From Pyrinomonadaceae bacterium (GTDB lineage Bacteria; Acidobacteriota; Blastocatellia; Pyrinomonadales; Pyrinomonadaceae), in NCBI GenBank assembly GCA_013813825.1, contig JACCRA010000361.1:1-12071 (forward strand): 12,071 bases of DNA, read 5' to 3'. The notes under the pieces were generated by a model. The model was not told where the DNA came from and did no database searches. It worked only from the letters and a program-made list of their open reading frames with translations. A program made the position numbers and the translations under genes. This document shows, piece after piece, positions 1 to 7,619 of this stretch. The first letter of the stretch is position 1; each line of letters begins with the position of its first letter.

Positions 1-155
1 GCAGGTCAGGACTTTGTTCTGTCATTTGGTCTTACCTCACTGTGGTTGTTGCAAACCTGTGCGGTGAGACTACTTTCTATCTGTTGCTTCCATCAACCGA
101 GAACTGAATGACCCTGGACCCGACCCGGTTCTCTGTAAAGATTTTTAAGGAGCTA
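1..155. other. AT-richer stretch with no recognised gene
   Basis: I see no credible reading frame and no recognisable RNA family here. The only structure I can point to is an 8-bp hairpin, GAGAACTG (99-106) with CGGTTCTC (126-133, one G-T pair). It is followed eight bases later by a short T run (142-146), so it could be the terminator of a transcript entering from the left. The loop is 19 nt, which makes this weak. Base composition is more AT-rich than the housekeeping genes further right. Confidence 0.3.
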
Positions 156-164
156 TGGTAGAAT
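156..164 (+). promoter_or_regulatory. Candidate extended -10 promoter for tRNA-Gln
   Basis: The sequence TGG-TAGAAT reads as an extended -10 element: TG, one base, then a 5-of-6 match to TATAAT. It would start a transcript near position 171, about 74 nt ahead of the tRNA, leaving a 5' leader for RNase P to remove. I see no good -35 hexamer at the usual distance, which an extended -10 can tolerate. Assignment rests on motif match only. Confidence 0.35.
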
Positions 165-244
165 CCTTCGGCTCAAGAAGCAGAATAGATAGTCAGACTA
201 TAGCATTTAGAAGGGGTAAAAGGCTGGTAAGTTGTTGGTTTTGT

Positions 245-315
245 TGGGAGGTCGTCCAATGGTAGGACTCCAGACTCTGGATCTGGCTATCGGGGTTCGA
301 GTCCCTGCCTCCCAG
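245..315 (+). tRNA. tRNA-Gln (anticodon CUG)
   Basis: The full cloverleaf can be folded by hand. The acceptor stem is TGGGAGG (245-251) with CCTCCCA (308-314). The D stem is GTCC/GGAC (254-257/265-268). The anticodon stem is CCAGA/TCTGG (270-274/282-286) around the loop CTCTGGA. The T stem is CGGGG/CCCTG around TTCGAGT (296-302). The anticodon at 277-279 is CTG, reading glutamine codon CAG. The discriminator base is G (315), as expected for tRNA-Gln. CCA is not encoded, so it must be added after transcription. The gene stands alone, followed at once by a T run and a strong hairpin. Confidence 0.96.
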
Positions 316-328
316 CTTTTTTGGAATG

Positions 329-367
329 AACAAGAGAGGGCGTCCGCGATGGACGCCCTCTCTTGTT
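329..367 (+). terminator. Strong hairpin terminator of the tRNA-Gln transcript
   Basis: A perfect 17-bp inverted repeat pairs 329-345 with 351-367 around a 5-nt loop (346-350). The inner part of the stem is GC-rich and the outer part AT-rich. It begins 14 nt after the tRNA 3' end. The T tract after the stem is short (TTGTTTAG), but the stem itself is unusually long and flawless. A rho-independent terminator closing the single-gene tRNA transcript is the simplest reading. The near-symmetry would let it work in both directions. Confidence 0.85.
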
Positions 368-776
368 TAGGGTGTCTATGGTGTGCCAGTCTTGGCTCAA
401 GTTCAAGATTTGTGCGGACGCACGAGTTGACGGCGGAAAGATCATGGGCAAATTTTACTATCTACACAAATTCTGAACATGAACATGCATTCTTTTTCAT
501 TGTTAGTGTGCCAACTGTGAAAGAAGAGCAAAGCCGCGACTCCTGAAACATTTACAAAGCAGCTACCTCATCCCCGCCTAATCCCGCCTGCCTGAGAACA
601 CTCCTGCCTGCAAATAGCGCGGAGCAGTACGACCGTTATCTTTACGGCGCGCCGAAGTGATGACGAAGCTTGAATCGGTCGTGGACGATTTGAAGGAGAT
701 GCTAACATTGCGCGAACGGGAAGAGGCGGCAACCATCGCGGTTTGAAGTTGGCCCGCGCAAGAAGGAGCGAGTGAG
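368..776. other. Gene-poor spacer with a possible small-ORF remnant
   Basis: This stretch between the tRNA terminator and the Uma2 gene holds no gene I can support. A long-looking reading frame covering 232-546 starts inside the tRNA and has no family look. At 547-660 an open frame without a start codon ends in residues SAEQYDRYLYGAPK and a TGA stop (658-660). That stop overlaps, as TGATG, the ATG of a 28-codon frame at 660-746 beginning MTKLESVVDDLKEMLTLRER, which looks helical and charged. The pair could be the worn tail of a former gene, or a small gene coupled to the Uma2 gene 30 nt downstream. Neither is proven. Confidence 0.3.
660..746 (+). CDS. Possible 28-residue small protein ahead of the Uma2 gene
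   Basis: A short frame opens with ATG at 660 and closes with TGA at 744-746. Its start overlaps the stop of an upstream start-less frame (TGATG), an arrangement usual for translational coupling. The predicted peptide is acidic and basic in alternation (ESVVDDLKEML, LREREEAAT) and would form an amphipathic helix. It has no clear ribosome binding site of its own. It lies 30 nt upstream of the Uma2 start. It may be a real small ORF, the end of a decayed antitoxin-like gene, or chance. I do not recognise a family. Confidence 0.2.
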   Translation: MTKLESVVDDLKEMLTLREREEAATIAV

Positions 777-1355
777 ATGAGCCGACGGAAGAGCAAACCT
801 TGTTTAAGCGTCGCGGACTACTTGGCCGGCGAGCGCGACGCGGACGTGCGCCACGAATACGTTGACGGGCAGGTGTATGCGATGGCGGGCGCGAGCGACC
901 GTCATAACCGCATCGCCGGGAATTTCTTTGTCGGGCTGTCGCTTCATCTGGACGGAAGCGACTGTGAACCGTTCATCTCCGATATGAAAGTCATGGTCAG
1001 CCCGGTGCTGTACTACTATCCGGATGTCGTCGTGACGTGTGATCCGCCCGGCGGCGACCGTTACACGCGCAACGAACCGCGCTTAATCGTTGAAGTGCTT
1101 TCGGCATCCACCGAGCGCGTTGACCGCACCGAAAAGCTGCACGCATACAAAAGCGTCGAGAGTTTGCAGGAATACGTTCTGGTGTCACAAGACGCTTGGC
1201 ACATCGAGGTTCACCGGCGTGCGACGAACGGCGAATGGACGCGCGAAGTTTTGACCGAACCGGACGACCAACTCGCGCTGGCGTCCGTCAGTCTAACGCT
1301 TGCTCTGAGAGACGTTTACCGCAACGTGAGGTTTGACGAAGCGCAAGAGAATTAG
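777..1355 (+). CDS. Uma2-family (DUF820) PD-(D/E)XK endonuclease-like protein
   Basis: The 192-residue protein matches the Uma2 family layout. An N-terminal helix carries the motif RHEYVDGQVYAMAGAS (residues 25-40), and H43-N44 sits in the usual H-N-R-I segment. The nuclease core follows: YPDVVV with D83, then PRLIVEVLS with E106, and K120 in the EKLHAYKS segment before LQEYVLV. D83, E106 and K120 are the expected metal-binding and catalytic set, so the fold looks intact. Family members are restriction-endonuclease-like, often present in many copies in Cyanobacteria, Chloroflexi and Acidobacteria; their physiological substrates are mostly unknown. The start is supported by AAGGAG at 763-768, 8 nt before ATG. 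No partner gene is adjacent, so a toxin, defence or transposon-derived role cannot be told from this context. Confidence 0.9.
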   Translation: MSRRKSKPCLSVADYLAGERDADVRHEYVDGQVYAMAGASDRHNRIAGNFFVGLSLHLDGSDCEPFISDMKVMVSPVLYYYPDVVVTCDPPGGDRYTRNEPRLIVEVLSASTERVDRTEKLHAYKSVESLQEYVLVSQDAWHIEVHRRATNGEWTREVLTEPDDQLALASVSLTLALRDVYRNVRFDEAQEN

Positions 1356-1428
1356 CCGCGCACGTCGGAAAAGGATTGTGGCTTTAATTAGCAAAGAGGA
1401 AGCGGTCGCGGCTTAATTCTGATTCCTC
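1354..1428. terminator. Weak candidate bidirectional terminator between Uma2 gene and ppk1
   Basis: The two genes converge across 78 bases. AGCCGCG (1354-1360) pairs with CGCGGCT (1407-1413), extendable past a one-base bulge through the ATTA/TTAAT flanks, but the loop is long (46 nt). A second, overlapping pairing, GAGGAA (1396-1401) with TTCCTC (1423-1428), faces the ppk1 end. Neither has a good T tract. Convergent genes need termination here, which is the main reason for listing it. Confidence 0.3.
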
Positions 1429-1433
1429 ACTTT

Positions 1434-3575
1434 TCAAGTGCCGGCGAAATGACGTTGGCTGTCAAACACCGCGTCCGGTGGCTCCGCCGTCGCGCGCTCG
1501 TATGAGCCGTCGGGTTGCAAGAGACGAGACTTGGCATTGTCTTTCAGGTAAGTGTCCAACACGTCTTTCAGTTGCTTACGAAGCCGCGCATCGATGACGG
1601 GCGCGACGACTTCAACGCGGCGGTCGAGATTGCGCTGCATCCAGTCGGCGCTGCCGATAAAAACTTCTTCCGCGCCGCCGTTGGCGAAGTAGAAGATGCG
1701 GCTGTGTTCAAGGAAGCGGCCAACGACGCTGCTGACCTTAATGCCTTCGGAGACGCCGGGCACGCCGGGGCGCAACGCGCAGACGCCGCGCACGACGAGA
1801 TCAATCTTCACGCCGGCCTGCGCGGCGGCGTAGAGAGCGCGGATGATCACGATGTCGGTGAGACTGTTGATCTTCGCGATGATGTGCGCCGGGCGTCCTT
1901 CGCGGGCGTGGTTGGCCTCGCGCTCGATCAACGCAAGCATTCGCTCGCGCAGGTTTACCGGCGCGACCAGCAATTGGCGATATTTGGAGAAGCGTGAGTA
2001 GCCGGTCAGGTAGTTGAATAAATTGGCGGCGTCTTCACCGATCTCCTCATTGGCGGTGAAGAGGCCGATGTCCGTGTAGATGCGCGAAGTCGTCGGGTTG
2101 TAGTTGCCGGTGGCGACGTGGACGTAGCGTCTGAGCGTCGTCCCCTCCTGCCGCACGACGAGCGCCAGTTTGCAATGCGTCTTCAGTCCCAGCAGCCCGT
2201 AAACAACGTGGACGCCGGCGCGCTCCAACCGCCGCGCCCACTCGATGTTGTTCTCTTCGTCGAAGCGCGCTTTGAGTTCGACCAGCACGGCGACTTGTTT
2301 GCCGTGCGCGCTCGCCTCCATCAGCGATTGCACGATGGGAGAATGCTGCCCCGTGCGGTAGAGGCACATTTTGATGGCGAGCACTTGCGGGTCAGTGGCG
2401 GCGGTGTTGATGAAGTCCGTCACCGTCGAATAAGACGTGTAAGGATGATGAAGCAGGATGTCCCGCCCTTTGATCGCGTCGAAGACCGTTTTGCCCTTCG
2501 CGAGTGCGGGTGGGACGCTCGTCCGCAACGGGGCGTCCTTCAGTTCCGGCCGTTCCAATTCGTAGAGCTTCATCAGATCGGGCACATTGAGCGGACCGTC
2601 GATGTCGTACACGTCGCGGGCCGTCAAACCGATTGAGTCGGTCAGGTACTTCACCATCTCAACCGGCATCGCGGCGGCGATTTCGAGCCGCACCGCCGTG
2701 CCGAACCGCCGCCGGCGCAGTTGCTGTTGCATGACGCGGAGCAGATCGCCGGCCTCGTCCTCCAGAATCTCGATGTCCGCGTCGCGTGTCACGCGGAATA
2801 GATAGCTCTTGCCGATCCGCATCTCCGGGAAGAGCGCAGCAGCGTTCGCGGCCACCAGACTGCCGAGGAAAGTGAATCTCGTTTTGGTCTCATCAATCGG
2901 CACGAGGCGCGAGATGAACGGCGGGAGCTTGACGCGGGCAAATCGCAGACGGCCTTCGGCTATCTTGCCTTCCGCCCCGGCGTTGGCCCCGGCGTCCGGC
3001 GTCTCGACCATCATGCCGAGGTTCAGACTCAAATTGGAGACGTAAGGAAACGGGTGGCTGGGATCGACTGCCTGCGGCGTCAACACCGGAAAGACTTGTT
3101 CCGCGAAGCAGCGGTCAGCGAACTGCCGCTCGCCCGCGCTCAACTCCGCGTAAGAGCGGATCGTGATGTCGTGCGCTTCGAGCTGCGGCAGAATTTCTTC
3201 GCGGAGGCAGCGCATCTGCTCGCGCACCATCGGCCGCAGTTTGATGCTAATCGCGGCGAGTTGTTCGGCGGGCGTCATTCCGTCGGGCGACAGCTCGGCG
3301 TTGTCTTCGTCCAGCGCCTCTTTCAATCCCGACACCCGGATCATGAAATACTCGTCGAGGTTGGTGGAAAAGATAGCGAGGAATTTGAGGCGTTCGAGCA
3401 GCGGCTGACTCTGATCGAGTCCCTCTTCAAGCACGCGGCGGTTGAACTCCAGCCAGCTTAATTCGCGGTTGAACAGTAGATGCTTGTAATGCAACAGCGT
3501 CGGCGGCAGCGACGACGCCCGCGCCGCGAGACGCGGCTCCTGAGACGATTTTTTCTTGCTGGCGACTGTGGACAT
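1434..3575 (-). CDS. ppk1: Polyphosphate kinase PPK1
   Basis: PPK1 reversibly transfers the terminal phosphate of ATP onto inorganic polyphosphate, usually at the membrane or in polyphosphate granules. The 713 residues are normal length for the family. The N-terminal domain opens with [19 protein letters not shown] (33-51), followed by the head domain with [21 protein letters not shown] (161-181). The two phospholipase-D-like C domains hold the catalytic parts. [10 protein letters not shown] (R407) and [11 protein letters not shown] (R437) match the metal and phosphate site. GLKTHCKL gives H467, the phosphorylated histidine. [11 protein letters not shown] follows at 484-494, and [10 protein letters not shown] gives H624, the second active-site histidine. 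All key residues are present. The start has GGAGC 9 nt upstream (minus strand, 3584-3588). It is divergent from lon and convergent with the Uma2 gene; no ppx gene is adjacent. A terminal extension rich in Lys and Ser (residues 1-27) is not part of the conserved fold. Confidence 0.97.
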   Translation of the reverse strand: MSTVASKKKSSQEPRLAARASSLPPTLLHYKHLLFNRELSWLEFNRRVLEEGLDQSQPLLERLKFLAIFSTNLDEYFMIRVSGLKEALDEDNAELSPDGMTPAEQLAAISIKLRPMVREQMRCLREEILPQLEAHDITIRSYAELSAGERQFADRCFAEQVFPVLTPQAVDPSHPFPYVSNLSLNLGMMVETPDAGANAGAEGKIAEGRLRFARVKLPPFISRLVPIDETKTRFTFLGSLVAANAAALFPEMRIGKSYLFRVTRDADIEILEDEAGDLLRVMQQQLRRRRFGTAVRLEIAAAMPVEMVKYLTDSIGLTARDVYDIDGPLNVPDLMKLYELERPELKDAPLRTSVPPALAKGKTVFDAIKGRDILLHHPYTSYSTVTDFINTAATDPQVLAIKMCLYRTGQHSPIVQSLMEASAHGKQVAVLVELKARFDEENNIEWARRLERAGVHVVYGLLGLKTHCKLALVVRQEGTTLRRYVHVATGNYNPTTSRIYTDIGLFTANEEIGEDAANLFNYLTGYSRFSKYRQLLVAPVNLRERMLALIEREANHAREGRPAHIIAKINSLTDIVIIRALYAAAQAGVKIDLVVRGVCALRPGVPGVSEGIKVSSVVGRFLEHSRIFYFANGGAEEVFIGSADWMQRNLDRRVEVVAPVIDARLRKQLKDVLDTYLKDNAKSRLLQPDGSYERATAEPPDAVFDSQRHFAGT

Positions 3576-3604
3576 TTCAGACTGCTCCGATAACCGACAT
3601 CAAG

Positions 3605-3633
3605 TTGAGTGCTAAATCGATATTACCTAAAAC
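3605..3633 (+). promoter_or_regulatory. Candidate lon promoter overlapping a CIRCE half-site
   Basis: TTGAGT (3605-3610), a 17-base spacer and TAAAAC (3628-3633) give a sigma-70-like pair, each hexamer matching 4 of 6 consensus bases. It would make a lon leader of about 200 nt. Overlapping its -35, GAGTGCTAA (3607-3615) is exactly one arm of CIRCE, the HrcA heat-shock operator (TTAGCACTC-N9-GAGTGCTAA). The partner arm at 3589-3597 is absent, so this is only a half-site. A perfect TTGACA at 3686-3691 lies in the same spacer but has no -10 at a workable distance. Confidence 0.25.
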
Positions 3634-3768
3634 CGTTCAGAAACTACAGCACGCCGAAAAATTGAAGGAAGCCGCGGCGAGGAAATTGACAGATGCAGGC
3701 TCCTGCGGCACACGAATTTTTAGCCAGTGGCGGAAGTCGCCATAAATGATTTACAATCTGTTCAGTTC

Positions 3769-3799
3769 GCAAGCGAGATGAGCCGCTCGCCTCGCTTGC
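3769..3799 (+). promoter_or_regulatory. Stem-loop in the lon 5' leader
   Basis: GCAAGCGAG (3769-3777) and CTCGCTTGC (3791-3799) form a perfect 9-bp stem around a 13-nt loop, ending 37 nt before the lon start. An alternative register exists because GCGAG and CTCGC recur inside. There is no T tract, so it is not a terminator. It would lie in the lon mRNA leader if transcription starts upstream. It does not cover the ribosome binding region, so a role as a simple thermosensor is not supported. Confidence 0.4.
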
Positions 3800-3836
3800 C
3801 CAGTCGTACCGCCGAAGCGAAAGAAGCTATTCATTT

Positions 3837-6263
3837 ATGGAAGAATATTCAGATCGTACCCCGACTGACATCTCGCGCTACCCGATGGTGCCGATTCGCG
3901 ATGTCGTCATTTTTCCGTTCACCAAAGTCGCTTTTAAGATCGGCCGGCCCGGCTCGATCAGCGCGCTCGAAGCGGCGCTCGCGACCGACCGCACGATCTT
4001 CCTCTCGACCCAACACGACGCCTCAATTGACGAGCCGGTGCCCGAACAGATTTACGGCGTCGGCACCATCGCCCGTATTCTCCAAGCGCAGAAGCAGGAC
4101 AACGGGCAGATCAAAGTCGTCGTCGAAGGCCGCGAGCGAGCCACCACGATCCGCATTGAGAACGACAACGGGGCGTTTACCGCCATCGTCCGTCGGGCAC
4201 CCTACGCGCCCGAGGCCGGACATCGCGTCGAAGCGATGATCCAGCGCATCGGCCAACTGATCGAGCAGCACATGCGACTCGCGCCTGAAGCGCAGACCGA
4301 CGCCTTACAAGCCGCGATGCGAAATCAAGATCCGTCGCATCTGGCCGACGCGCTCGCGTCGCAACTCCGCATCTCGGTCGAGGACAAGCAGGGACTGTTG
4401 GAAATCTTTTCAGTTCACGGGCGTCTGCAACGCCTCGTCGAATTGCTAGAAACCGAAGTCGATAAACGGCAGCTCGACCGCTCGGTGCAGGCCCGCGTCA
4501 AGCGACAAATGGAGAAGGCGCAGAAAGAGTATTACCTCAACGAGCAAATCAAGGCGATCCACAAGGAACTCGGCCGCAAGGATGAGAAGGCTGAAGTCGA
4601 AGATTTGAAGAAGAGGATCGAAGAGGCGGGCATGTCCGACGAGGCGAAGGAGAAAGCCTTGCAGGAGTTGCACCGCCTCGAAGCGATGCCGCCGATGTCC
4701 GCCGAAGGTACGGTTTCGCGCACCTACATCGACTGGCTGTTGAGCGTGCCGTGGAAACAGAAGTCGAAAGAGATCAAAGACCTCGGCAAGGCCGAAGAAG
4801 TCCTTAATGCCGATCACTATGGTCTGGAAAAGGTTAAGGATCGCATTCTTGAGTATCTGGCCGTCCGGCAGTTGGTGAAAAATCCGAAAGGCTCGATTTT
4901 GTGCTTCGTCGGCCCGCCGGGCGTCGGCAAGACGAGCCTCGGCAAGTCAATCGCCAGAGCCACGGGCCGGAAGTTCGTGCGCCTCTCTCTGGGCGGCGTG
5001 CGCGACGAGGCGGAAATTCGCGGCCACCGCCGCACCTACATCGGCGCGCTGCCGGGACAGATCATCCAGATGATGAAAAAGGCGGGGACGGTCAACCCGC
5101 TGATCCTGCTCGACGAGGTCGATAAGCTCGGCGCGGACTTTAGGGGCGACCCCTCGGCGGCGCTCTTAGAAGTGCTCGATCCGGAGCAGAACAACACGTT
5201 TCAGGATCACTACTTGGACGTGGAGTACGATCTCTCAAAAGTCTTCTTCATCGCGACGGCGAACGTGCTGCACACGATCCCGCCCGCGTTACAGGATCGT
5301 CTGGAAATCTTGCGGCTCTCCGGCTATACCGAGCGTGAGAAGCTGGAGATCGCGAAACAGCACCTCGTGTCGAAGCAGGCCGAAGGCAACGGGCTGCAAC
5401 CCGCGCAGGTCGAGTTTACGGACGACGGACTGCTCGAAATCATCCGCTCGTACACGCGCGAGGCTGGCGTCCGCAACCTTGAACGCGAGATCGGCTCGTG
5501 CTGCCGCAAGGTGGCGCGCCGGCTGGTAAAGGAAACCACGGGCGAAAGCTTTAAGGAGATTGTCAATGCCGGGCGCGTGCGCGAAATGCTCGGCCCCATC
5601 AAGTTTCGTCAGCAGACGGCGGCGATCAGTTCGGAGATCGGCCTCGCGCTCGGACTGGCGTGGACGGAGGTCGGCGGCGAAGTCCTGCATATCGAAGCAA
5701 CGCTCACCAACGGGCGTGGCGGCGTCAGGCTCACTGGCAAGCTCGGTGAAGTGATGCAGGAGTCGGCGCAGGCGGCTTTGACGTGCGTCAAGGCGCGCTC
5801 GGAGCGGCTCGGTATGAGCCTCGATCACATTCGCAAGCGCGATCTGCATGTCCATATCCCCGAAGGCGCGATTCCGAAAGATGGCCCGTCGGCCGGCGTC
5901 ACGCTCGCCACCGCGATGGCCTCGGCGTTAATGCGCGCGCCCGTTCGCAAAGACTTGGCGATGACCGGCGAGATCACCCTGCGCGGCAAGGTGCTACCCG
6001 TCGGCGGTATTAAGGAAAAACTACTTGCCGCGCACCGCATCGGCGTGACAACGCTCATCCTGCCAAAAGACAACGAGAAGGACTTGGCGGAAGTGCCCGC
6101 CGAGGTGCGCGACACGTTGACCATTCATCTCGTCGAGACCATCGACGAAGTGCTCGCGCTGGCCCTCGAAGACACCTGCCCGACCGACGCCGGGACCGAC
6201 ACCGCCCCGCCGCTCTGGTCCACCGAACCGCCCACGCAAAGCACCCCAACGATGGCGGACTAG
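3837..6263 (+). CDS. lon: ATP-dependent protease Lon (LonA type)
   Basis: Lon unfolds and degrades misfolded and selected regulatory proteins in the cytoplasm as a hexameric ring. The 808 residues show the standard LonA order. The N-terminal substrate-binding domain starts at [14 protein letters not shown] (15-28), and a coiled-coil linker around 215-270 includes [18 protein letters not shown]. The AAA+ module has Walker A GPPGVGKT (359-366), Walker [10 protein letters not shown] with D426-E427, and the arginine-finger region IPPALQDR (481-488). The S16 protease domain has catalytic Ser685 in PKDGPSAGV and Lys728 in GGIKEK, spaced as in E. coli S679/K722. The last 30 or so residues form a Pro/Thr-rich tail beyond the conserved fold. 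The start codon precedes the conserved domain by a normal short leader, although the Shine-Dalgarno is poor (only a purine-rich GAAAGAAG). It heads the lon, small protein, engB run; lon next to ysxC/engB is also known from Bacillus subtilis. Confidence 0.98.
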   Translation: MEEYSDRTPTDISRYPMVPIRDVVIFPFTKVAFKIGRPGSISALEAALATDRTIFLSTQHDASIDEPVPEQIYGVGTIARILQAQKQDNGQIKVVVEGRERATTIRIENDNGAFTAIVRRAPYAPEAGHRVEAMIQRIGQLIEQHMRLAPEAQTDALQAAMRNQDPSHLADALASQLRISVEDKQGLLEIFSVHGRLQRLVELLETEVDKRQLDRSVQARVKRQMEKAQKEYYLNEQIKAIHKELGRKDEKAEVEDLKKRIEEAGMSDEAKEKALQELHRLEAMPPMSAEGTVSRTYIDWLLSVPWKQKSKEIKDLGKAEEVLNADHYGLEKVKDRILEYLAVRQLVKNPKGSILCFVGPPGVGKTSLGKSIARATGRKFVRLSLGGVRDEAEIRGHRRTYIGALPGQIIQMMKKAGTVNPLILLDEVDKLGADFRGDPSAALLEVLDPEQNNTFQDHYLDVEYDLSKVFFIATANVLHTIPPALQDRLEILRLSGYTEREKLEIAKQHLVSKQAEGNGLQPAQVEFTDDGLLEIIRSYTREAGVRNLEREIGSCCRKVARRLVKETTGESFKEIVNAGRVREMLGPIKFRQQTAAISSEIGLALGLAWTEVGGEVLHIEATLTNGRGGVRLTGKLGEVMQESAQAALTCVKARSERLGMSLDHIRKRDLHVHIPEGAIPKDGPSAGVTLATAMASALMRAPVRKDLAMTGEITLRGKVLPVGGIKEKLLAAHRIGVTTLILPKDNEKDLAEVPAEVRDTLTIHLVETIDEVLALALEDTCPTDAGTDTAPPLWSTEPPTQSTPTMAD

Positions 6264-6270
6264 GACAAAG

Positions 6271-6334
6271 GAAGGCAGAAGGCAGTCAGCAGAAAGCAGT
6301 CAGGACGAAGTGATCGTGACTGCCTTCTGCCTTC
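6271..6334 (+). repeat. Heptamer-built inverted repeat after lon (copy 1)
   Basis: A perfect 18-bp stem pairs GAAGGCAGAAGGCAGTCA (6271-6288) with its reverse complement at 6317-6334 around a 28-nt loop. It starts 7 nt after the lon stop codon. The left arm and its continuation read in 7-nt units: GGCAGAA, GGCAGTC, AGCAGAA, AGCAGTC. The right arm carries the same unit on the other strand. A pyrimidine-rich run with TTTT follows, so it could end lon transcripts or protect their 3' ends. Relatives lie at 6926-7022 and 9385-9450. The rest of the 231-base gap up to the next gene has no other feature I can support. Confidence 0.85.
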
Positions 6335-6494
6335 TGTCTCCTGCTTTTCTCTTCCTTCATCTCTTGATTTCTCCCTCCCCGGCCTGTAAAGTTCCGCTTC
6401 CGCTCGACATCATCAGTGTCCTTGCTAGCTCCTGATCTTGATCTGCGGTCTGTCTTAACCGCTCTACCCCACATTTCTAGGAGACAATAATTTT

Positions 6495-6959
6495 ATGAGC
6501 ACGAAAGCCGAGAGTGCCGAGTTGATCCTGAAGCTCTACGACCTGCGCCGCGAGGAGAAGATGCGGCAGGCACGGCAGTGGATGGAACAATTCAACCCGG
6601 AGAGCGCGGAGGACATCGTCAACGCAGTGATGGGCGAGCACAGCGCCTTCTATCGGATGGCGGTGTCTTACTGGGACATGGCCGCCTCGCTCGTCAACAA
6701 CGGCGCCATCGACGAACAAATGTTCAACGACGCCAACCTTGAGCACGTTTTCTACTTCGCCAAAATCGAGCCATATCTCGCCGAGATGCGTGAGAAGTTC
6801 GTCGCGCCCACGATGTTCCGTCACCTCGAAGAACTCATCATGCGCCGGCCCGAAGCCGCACAACAACTGGCCGACATGCGCGAGCGGTCACGCCGCATTG
6901 CGGCGATGCGGGCGAAGGCGGAAGCCAGTAAGCAGAAGGCAGTGAGCGGTAAGCAGTAA
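6495..6959 (+). CDS. Small helical protein of unknown function between lon and engB
   Basis: A 154-residue, all-helical looking protein rich in Glu, Arg, Met and Ala. There is no signal peptide and no clear membrane segment, so it is probably cytoplasmic. The central segment YWDMAASLVNNGAIDEQMF (59-77) resembles the helical pattern of DUF4760-like proteins, but this is a resemblance only and I do not name a family. A basic, coiled-coil-prone stretch follows (ADMRERSRRIAAMRAKAEA, 126-144). The last residues, SKQKAVSGKQ (145-154), are not ordinary protein sequence: they are translated from the 7-nt repeat that forms the left arm of the next inverted repeat. The start is supported by AGGAG at 6479-6483, 11 nt before ATG. 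Its position between lon and engB suggests co-expression with them, not a known function. Confidence 0.8.
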   Translation: MSTKAESAELILKLYDLRREEKMRQARQWMEQFNPESAEDIVNAVMGEHSAFYRMAVSYWDMAASLVNNGAIDEQMFNDANLEHVFYFAKIEPYLAEMREKFVAPTMFRHLEELIMRRPEAAQQLADMRERSRRIAAMRAKAEASKQKAVSGKQ

Positions 6960-7022
6960 GTAGCCAGAGCATTCTTTTTTCTATTTACCGCCTTCTGCTT
7001 ACTGCCTATTGCCGTCTGCCTT
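6926..7022 (+). repeat. Heptamer-built inverted repeat between small gene and engB (copy 2)
   Basis: CAGTAAGCAGAAGGC (6926-6940) pairs perfectly over 15 bp with GCCTTCTGCTTACTG (6990-7004). Further pairs run inward (6942-6945 with 6985-6988). The 7-nt units include AGCAGAA, GGCAGTG, AGCGGTA and AGCAGTA on the left, and their complements on the right, where the array continues to 7022. The left arm is translated as the C-terminus of the upstream gene and contains its TAA stop; the right arm ends 3 nt before the engB ATG. The loop holds a T6 run (6975-6980), which lies before the right arm and so cannot serve as a normal terminator tract. Several stem registers are possible because of the periodicity. 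Confidence 0.85.
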
Positions 7023-7025
7023 CCC

Positions 7026-7619
7026 ATGAAAGTCACCAGCGCCTCATTTGTGAAAAGCGCTTTCGAGCCGAAAGATTGGCCGAAGGGCGACGTGCCCGAA
7101 GTGGCGTTTCTGGGACGGTCAAACGTCGGCAAGTCGAGCCTGATCAATTCACTGCTGGGCGTCAAAGGTTTGGCGCGCACGTCCTCGACGCCGGGGCGGA
7201 CGCAGGCGCTGAACTTCTTTCTGATTAACGCGCGCTTTCACTTCGTCGATCTGCCGGGCTATGGCTATGCGCGTGTGCCGCGGGCGATTCGCGAATCGTG
7301 GGGTGAAATTGTGACCAGTTACCTTGCCAAGCGTGAGAAGCTTGTGCTATCAATTCAAATCGTAGATTCGCGCCACGAACCCACAACATTGGACGGGCAA
7401 CTCCACGAATGGTTGCTGGCTTACGTCAAGCCGCACGTCGTCGTCGCCACCAAAGCCGATAAGCTCTCGCAGAACGAACTGCGTCGGAACATCGGCCGCG
7501 CCGAAAAGTTTTTCGGCACGCAAGGAGCCGGCAAGGTCATCGCCTACTCCGCGATGACCGGACGCGGGCGCGAGCAAATCTGGCAAGCGATCATAGAGGC
7601 TCTAACCGTCTCACACTAA
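7026..7619 (+). CDS. engB: Ribosome-biogenesis GTPase EngB/YsxC
   Basis: EngB is a TrmE-Era-EngA-like GTPase needed for late assembly of the large ribosomal subunit. At 197 residues it is the usual length. The G motifs are all present in order: G1 GRSNVGKS (30-37), G2 around T55 in SSTPGRTQ, G3 DLPGYG (75-80), G4 TKAD (142-145) and G5 SAMTG (175-179). The N-terminal segment VTSASFVKSAFEPKDWP is typical of the family and supports the ATG at 7026. No Shine-Dalgarno is visible: the bases before the start are the pyrimidine-rich right arm of a heptamer inverted repeat, reaching to 3 nt from the start. The gene is in the same frame as the upstream small gene, with only the TAA at 6957 between them. 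How it gains ribosomes is unclear; coupling to the upstream gene is possible. Confidence 0.97.
   Translation: MKVTSASFVKSAFEPKDWPKGDVPEVAFLGRSNVGKSSLINSLLGVKGLARTSSTPGRTQALNFFLINARFHFVDLPGYGYARVPRAIRESWGEIVTSYLAKREKLVLSIQIVDSRHEPTTLDGQLHEWLLAYVKPHVVVATKADKLSQNELRRNIGRAEKFFGTQGAGKVIAYSAMTGRGREQIWQAIIEALTVSH

Noticed and set aside
232..546. A 104-codon plus-strand reading frame
   Set aside because: It begins before and runs straight through the tRNA-Gln gene and its terminator hairpin, has no family resemblance and no ribosome site. Treated as chance.
1515..3461. Several plus-strand frames opposite ppk1
   Set aside because: They are antisense to a fully conserved gene in GC-rich sequence, lack ribosome sites and show no family features.
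3589..3615. Complete CIRCE operator
   Set aside because: Only the right arm is present; the bases at the expected left arm match at one of nine positions.
3727..4239. A 170-codon frame overlapping the lon start
   Set aside because: Most of it overlaps the conserved lon N-terminal domain in another frame, and its product is low-complexity Arg/Ser-rich sequence.
6271..7022. CRISPR-like array
   Set aside because: The repeats are 7-nt tandem units without spacers and form mirror-image hairpins; no cas gene is nearby.
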